Positions 60,372 through 63,117 of a DNA stretch of 63,117 nt are shown here, in pieces. The translations under genes and the position numbers were made by a program. The first letter of the stretch is position 1. Each line of letters starts with the position of its first letter. The stretch is from PWQG01 sp040882255 (lineage in GTDB: Bacteria; Pseudomonadota; Gammaproteobacteria; Pseudomonadales; Pseudohongiellaceae): NCBI GenBank assembly GCA_040882255.1, contig JBBEBP010000031.1, positions 1 to 63,117 on the forward strand. The letters run 5' to 3'. Below the pieces are notes generated by a model, which searched no databases, was not told where the DNA came from, and was given only the letters and a program-made list of their open reading frames with translations.

Positions 60372-61023
60372 TGAAAAGGTACCCCTGTCCCCGTCTGGTA
60401 ACGATGACATCGTGCCCGACCAGTTTTCTGAGCCTGCGGATGTAGGCCTCGATCGTATTCTCGTTCGGGCTGTCATCCAGACTATAGAGCTGTTCGATGA
60501 GATGCTCCTTGGAATACAACTGCCCCGGCCGGCTCATGAGGCAACGCAGCAGGCGAAATTCGGTGCCGGTCAAAAGATGCTCGGTTCCGTCGGGGACCTG
60601 CAGGGACTGCCGGTTCTCGTCCAGCAGAAAATCACCGGCCCGGAGCGCCGACTCGACGCGGCCTTCGCTGCGCCGCATGATGGCGTGCAGGCGCGCAATC
60701 AGCTCTTCGTTGCGAAACGGCTTGGTCAGATAATCGTCGGCGCCCAGCTTCAGACCATTCACCTTGTCCTGCCAATTGCCACGTGCCGTCAGGATCATCA
60801 CGGGAAAGCGGATCTTCCTGTCCCGCCAATCGGACAATACACTGAACCCGCTTCCATCCGGCAAGCCCAGATCCAGCACGGCCACCTGGTAGGCTTCCTG
60901 CTCTCCTAACAGCCGGGCTTCCCGCGCCGTCGACGCAGTATCCACACTGAACCCGGCCCGATCCAGCTCGTTGCGCAAGCCGTCTCGAAGCAGACTGTCA
61001 TCCTCGACCAACAGCAGTCTCAT
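60358..61023 (-). CDS. OmpR/PhoB-family response regulator
   Basis: A 221-residue regulator. Receiver: acidic pocket EDD at residues 7-9, phosphorylated Asp51 in VLDLGLPDG, Thr in ILTARG and Lys in YLTKPF. C-terminal winged helix: LTGTEFRLLRCLMSRPGQLYSKEHLIEQLY and NTIEAYIRRLRKLVG. It pairs with the overlapping kinase gene. A direct repeat TTTCAG-N5-TTTCAG 74 bp upstream, in the intergenic region shared with the copper genes, is a candidate binding site. Confidence 0.92.
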   Translation of the reverse strand: MRLLLVEDDSLLRDGLRNELDRAGFSVDTASTAREARLLGEQEAYQVAVLDLGLPDGSGFSVLSDWRDRKIRFPVMILTARGNWQDKVNGLKLGADDYLTKPFRNEELIARLHAIMRRSEGRVESALRAGDFLLDENRQSLQVPDGTEHLLTGTEFRLLRCLMSRPGQLYSKEHLIEQLYSLDDSPNENTIEAYIRRLRKLVGHDVIVTRRGQGYLFNANA

Positions 61024-61096
61024 GTCCGGACCCCAACCCTCTTCCCAACGGTATTCGCAGGTGGCTGTACAGTGGTGCCGCCTTTCCGGTGGCAAT

Positions 61097-61113
61097 TTTC
61101 AGGCTCGTTTCAG
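61097..61113. promoter_or_regulatory. Direct-repeat operator, TTTCAG-N5-TTTCAG
   Basis: Two identical hexamers 11 bases apart (61097-61102 and 61108-61113), the layout bound by OmpR-family regulators. It lies between the divergent response regulator and cupredoxin genes. Binding by the adjacent regulator is inference. Confidence 0.55.
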
Positions 61114-61198
61114 CTTGGCGTGACACACTGCCTGCACTGTCAGTATTTCGCATCATGAAGGGCAAGCGTGTTATACCGCAAGCCACAGGAGCAAGTCG

Positions 61199-61750
61199 AT
61201 GAAAAAACCTGAAAGAGTATCAGAAAGCACCTTCAAAGGACTTGTGAAACCACTACTGTTCTGCCTGCTGTCCATCACCTCAATTGCAGTGGCAGATACA
61301 GGACACAGCCACCAGACACCGGCGGGAGAGCCGGGCACGGCGGAAGCGGTCGGGCGGACGGTGGAGATCATCATGAGAGACAATTATTTCGAGCCGGAGA
61401 AACTGCAGATAGACGCAGAAACAACCGTTCGCTTCGTCGTCAGGAACCAGGGCGACCTGGTGCATGAGTTCAATATTGGCACCGCCGCAATGCATGAAGA
61501 GCATCAGGAAGAGATGGCCCGAATGATCGAGCAGGGAGCCATTCACGCCGACCGGATTGGCCAGAGCATGGATCACGATCACGAAAACAGCGTTCTGCTG
61601 GAACCCGGAGAGAGCGGTGAAATTCTGTGGAAGTTCACCACGAGCTCCACCCTGGAGTTCGCCTGCAATATACCGGGCCATTACCAGTCCGGTATGCACG
61701 GTGATCTTGACATCACACCGGCCGGAAGCCACTCCCATTCGAATCACTGA
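61199..61750 (+). CDS. Secreted cupredoxin-like copper protein
   Basis: A 183-residue exported protein: signal peptide in the first about 32 residues, then a His-rich mature N-terminus and a single cupredoxin fold. Likely type-1 copper ligands are His in LVHEFN and Cys, His and Met in FACNIPGHYQSGM. A His/Glu/Met-rich insert (HEEHQEEMARM, MDHDHEN) could bind more metal. It starts a probable operon with copA 68 bp downstream. GGAG lies ahead of the ATG. It probably binds or shuttles periplasmic copper. Confidence 0.88.
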   Translation: MKKPERVSESTFKGLVKPLLFCLLSITSIAVADTGHSHQTPAGEPGTAEAVGRTVEIIMRDNYFEPEKLQIDAETTVRFVVRNQGDLVHEFNIGTAAMHEEHQEEMARMIEQGAIHADRIGQSMDHDHENSVLLEPGESGEILWKFTTSSTLEFACNIPGHYQSGMHGDLDITPAGSHSHSNH

Positions 61751-61817
61751 TGACAGCCGCCCGTACGAGTCTGCGAAGCGATTCCGGACTTCACGAGGCA
61801 GCAGGAGACCAGCAGCA

Positions 61818-63117
61818 ATGAAGGCACTGTTCATTACCGGTGTGGTGTCATGGATACTGACCGCAGCGTCAGCGTCCATCGCACAGACGATCGAATACGA
61901 ACTGAGCGTAGACCCGGTGCAGATCGACACCGGAGAGTTCGTGAAAAGTGGTATCGGCTACAACGGGGCTTCGCCGGGCCCCGTGCTGCGGTTCCGCGAA
62001 GGCGAAGAAGCGGTGATCCGGGTTACCAACAACCTGGATGACTGGACGTCTGTCCACTGGCACGGTCTGATCCTGCCGTTTGACCAGGACGGCGTGCCAG
62101 GCATCAGCTTCCCCGGTATCGCGCCCGGCGAGACTTTCACCTACCGCTTTCCGATCGTGCAAAGCGGCACCTACTGGTATCACAGCCACACCGGACTGCA
62201 GGAGCCGGAAGGGGCCTATGGTGCCCTCGTCATCGAACCGGCCGGAGCGGAGCCGCAGGAATACGACCGGGAGTATGTCGTGCAATTCGCCGACAAGCAT
62301 CCGCATTCCGGTGAACGGATTCTGCGCAATCTCAAGCGCATGCCGGACTACTACAACCGCAAACAGCAGACGGTCGGCGATTTCTTCAGCGATGTGAGCA
62401 GCGACGGACTGCTGGCCACCCTGCGCGACCGGTGGACGTGGGGCGGGATGCGGATGATGAAGGCCGACGTGGAGGATGTGCAGGGCTTCACCGGGCTGAT
62501 CAACGGCCAGGGATCGGAGCAGAACTGGACCGGCCTGTTCGAACCCGGTGAACGGGTGCGGCTGCGTCTGATCAACTCCTCGGCCATGACCTACTTTGAT
62601 GTCCGGATTCCGGGGCTGCGGATGACCGTGGTCGAAGCCGACGGTAATGCCGTGCAACCGGTTACCGTCGACGAGCTGCGCATCGGCGTTGCCGAGACCT
62701 ACGACGTCATCGTCGAGCCTGACGAGGAACGTGCCTACACCCTGTTCGCCGAATCCATGGGTCGCTCGGGCTATGCCCGGGGCACTCTGGCACCGCGCCG
62801 CGGCATGACGGCAGAGGTGCCGGCGCTGCGTCCCGCCCCGTTGCTGACCATGGCGGACATGGCCGGAATGCCCGGCATGGACCATTCGGACATGGATCAT
62901 GGAGCGATGGATCACGGGAGCATGAACCATGAGGCAATGGACCACGCAGGGATGAACCACTCGAGCATGGATCACGAGACAGGGAACAACGAGGAAGCGT
63001 TTCCCTTCTATGCCCCCGGCAGCGGGTTGACACCGGAGGCCGCCAATGGCGGTCGTTTTCTATCCTATAGCGACCTGCGCGCCGCCGCCCCCCTGTACGA
63101 GCACCGCGAATCACAGC
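61818..63117 (+). CDS. copA: CopA-type multicopper oxidase, 3' end beyond the window
   Basis: 433 residues are visible and no stop is reached. A signal peptide (cut after SIAQ) and two cupredoxin domains are present; the first copper sites are VHWHG and YWYHSHT. Further on lies the Met/His-rich block that marks the CopA copper-resistance family (repeats of the type MDHSDMDHGAMDHG, about residues 355-393). The C-terminal HCHxxxH copper site lies outside. It oxidises Cu(I) in the periplasm. It follows the cupredoxin gene; copB would be expected next. Confidence 0.92.
   Translation, partial: MKALFITGVVSWILTAASASIAQTIEYELSVDPVQIDTGEFVKSGIGYNGASPGPVLRFREGEEAVIRVTNNLDDWTSVHWHGLILPFDQDGVPGISFPGIAPGETFTYRFPIVQSGTYWYHSHTGLQEPEGAYGALVIEPAGAEPQEYDREYVVQFADKHPHSGERILRNLKRMPDYYNRKQQTVGDFFSDVSSDGLLATLRDRWTWGGMRMMKADVEDVQGFTGLINGQGSEQNWTGLFEPGERVRLRLINSSAMTYFDVRIPGLRMTVVEADGNAVQPVTVDELRIGVAETYDVIVEPDEERAYTLFAESMGRSGYARGTLAPRRGMTAEVPALRPAPLLTMADMAGMPGMDHSDMDHGAMDHGSMNHEAMDHAGMNHSSMDHETGNNEEAFPFYAPGSGLTPEAANGGRFLSYSDLRAAAPLYEHRESQ

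Noticed and set aside
62880..62985. Repetitive Met/His codons near the right edge as a DNA repeat
   Set aside because: The repeats are in frame and encode the metal-binding block typical of CopA proteins.

Overview
The window is GC-rich chromosomal DNA of a gammaproteobacterium. Gene order and family content (zapA-ssrS-fau, pepP-ubiH-ubiI, queG/orn/rsgA/psd, ilvA/rpiA, serA next to a D-2-hydroxyglutarate dehydrogenase, and tkt-epd-pgk-fba) resemble Pseudomonadales/Oceanospirillales-type genomes. I cannot name the genus. The first 50 bases are a pure C run that looks like an assembly or sequencing artefact. The right edge cuts through a copA-type multicopper oxidase gene.

Layout. 0-13.6 kb: SDR dehydrogenase plus SMP-30 lipoprotein, an RND efflux pair, a small membrane protein, a Kef/CPA2 antiporter, an ABC exporter, and an M1 peptidase with a DUF6702 partner. 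13.6-21.9 kb: sulfurtransferase, secreted methyltransferase-like protein, ubiquinone hydroxylases ubiI and ubiH with a MaoC gene between them on the other strand, pepP, then a TIGR02449 coiled-coil gene, zapA, 6S RNA and fau. 21.9-27.5 kb: the SOS mutasome genes imuA-imuB facing dnaE2, each arm with its own perfect LexA box. 27.6-31 kb: two related secreted proteins of unknown function and a luciferase-like flavin oxidoreductase. 31-36.9 kb: ovoA (ovothiol synthesis), methionine aminotransferase, queG and orn. 37-43.9 kb: rsgA, a TonB-dependent receptor behind a Fur-box-like site, psd, ilvA, rpiA and a cold-shock gene. 44.2-53.4 kb: D-2-hydroxyglutarate dehydrogenase/serA, an alpha/beta hydrolase, and the fba-pgk-epd-tkt cluster. 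53.5-56.6 kb: PilZ protein, a transporter gene fragment, and two toxin-antitoxin pairs. 56.6-63.1 kb: sterol desaturase-type hydroxylase, an ArsR-rhodanese regulator with a palindromic operator, YceI, and a two-component system divergent from a cupredoxin-copA operon.

The most unusual signal is a family of four hairpin elements at two convergent gene junctions (14.5-14.8 kb and 35.9-36.3 kb). Each has an exactly 64-nt conserved core with two small covarying hairpins carrying TCCM loops. The core sits inside a long, almost perfect inverted repeat whose sequence is private to that copy. Each element follows the 3' end of a gene and points the same way as that gene. In one copy the inverted repeat includes the last 29 nt of orn, so the gene end is present twice. 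A coreless perfect palindrome at 6.68 kb and the contig edge itself share the same flanking motif. A separate 266-bp MITE with 31-bp terminal repeats and a CTAA target duplication lies between ovoA and the aminotransferase gene.
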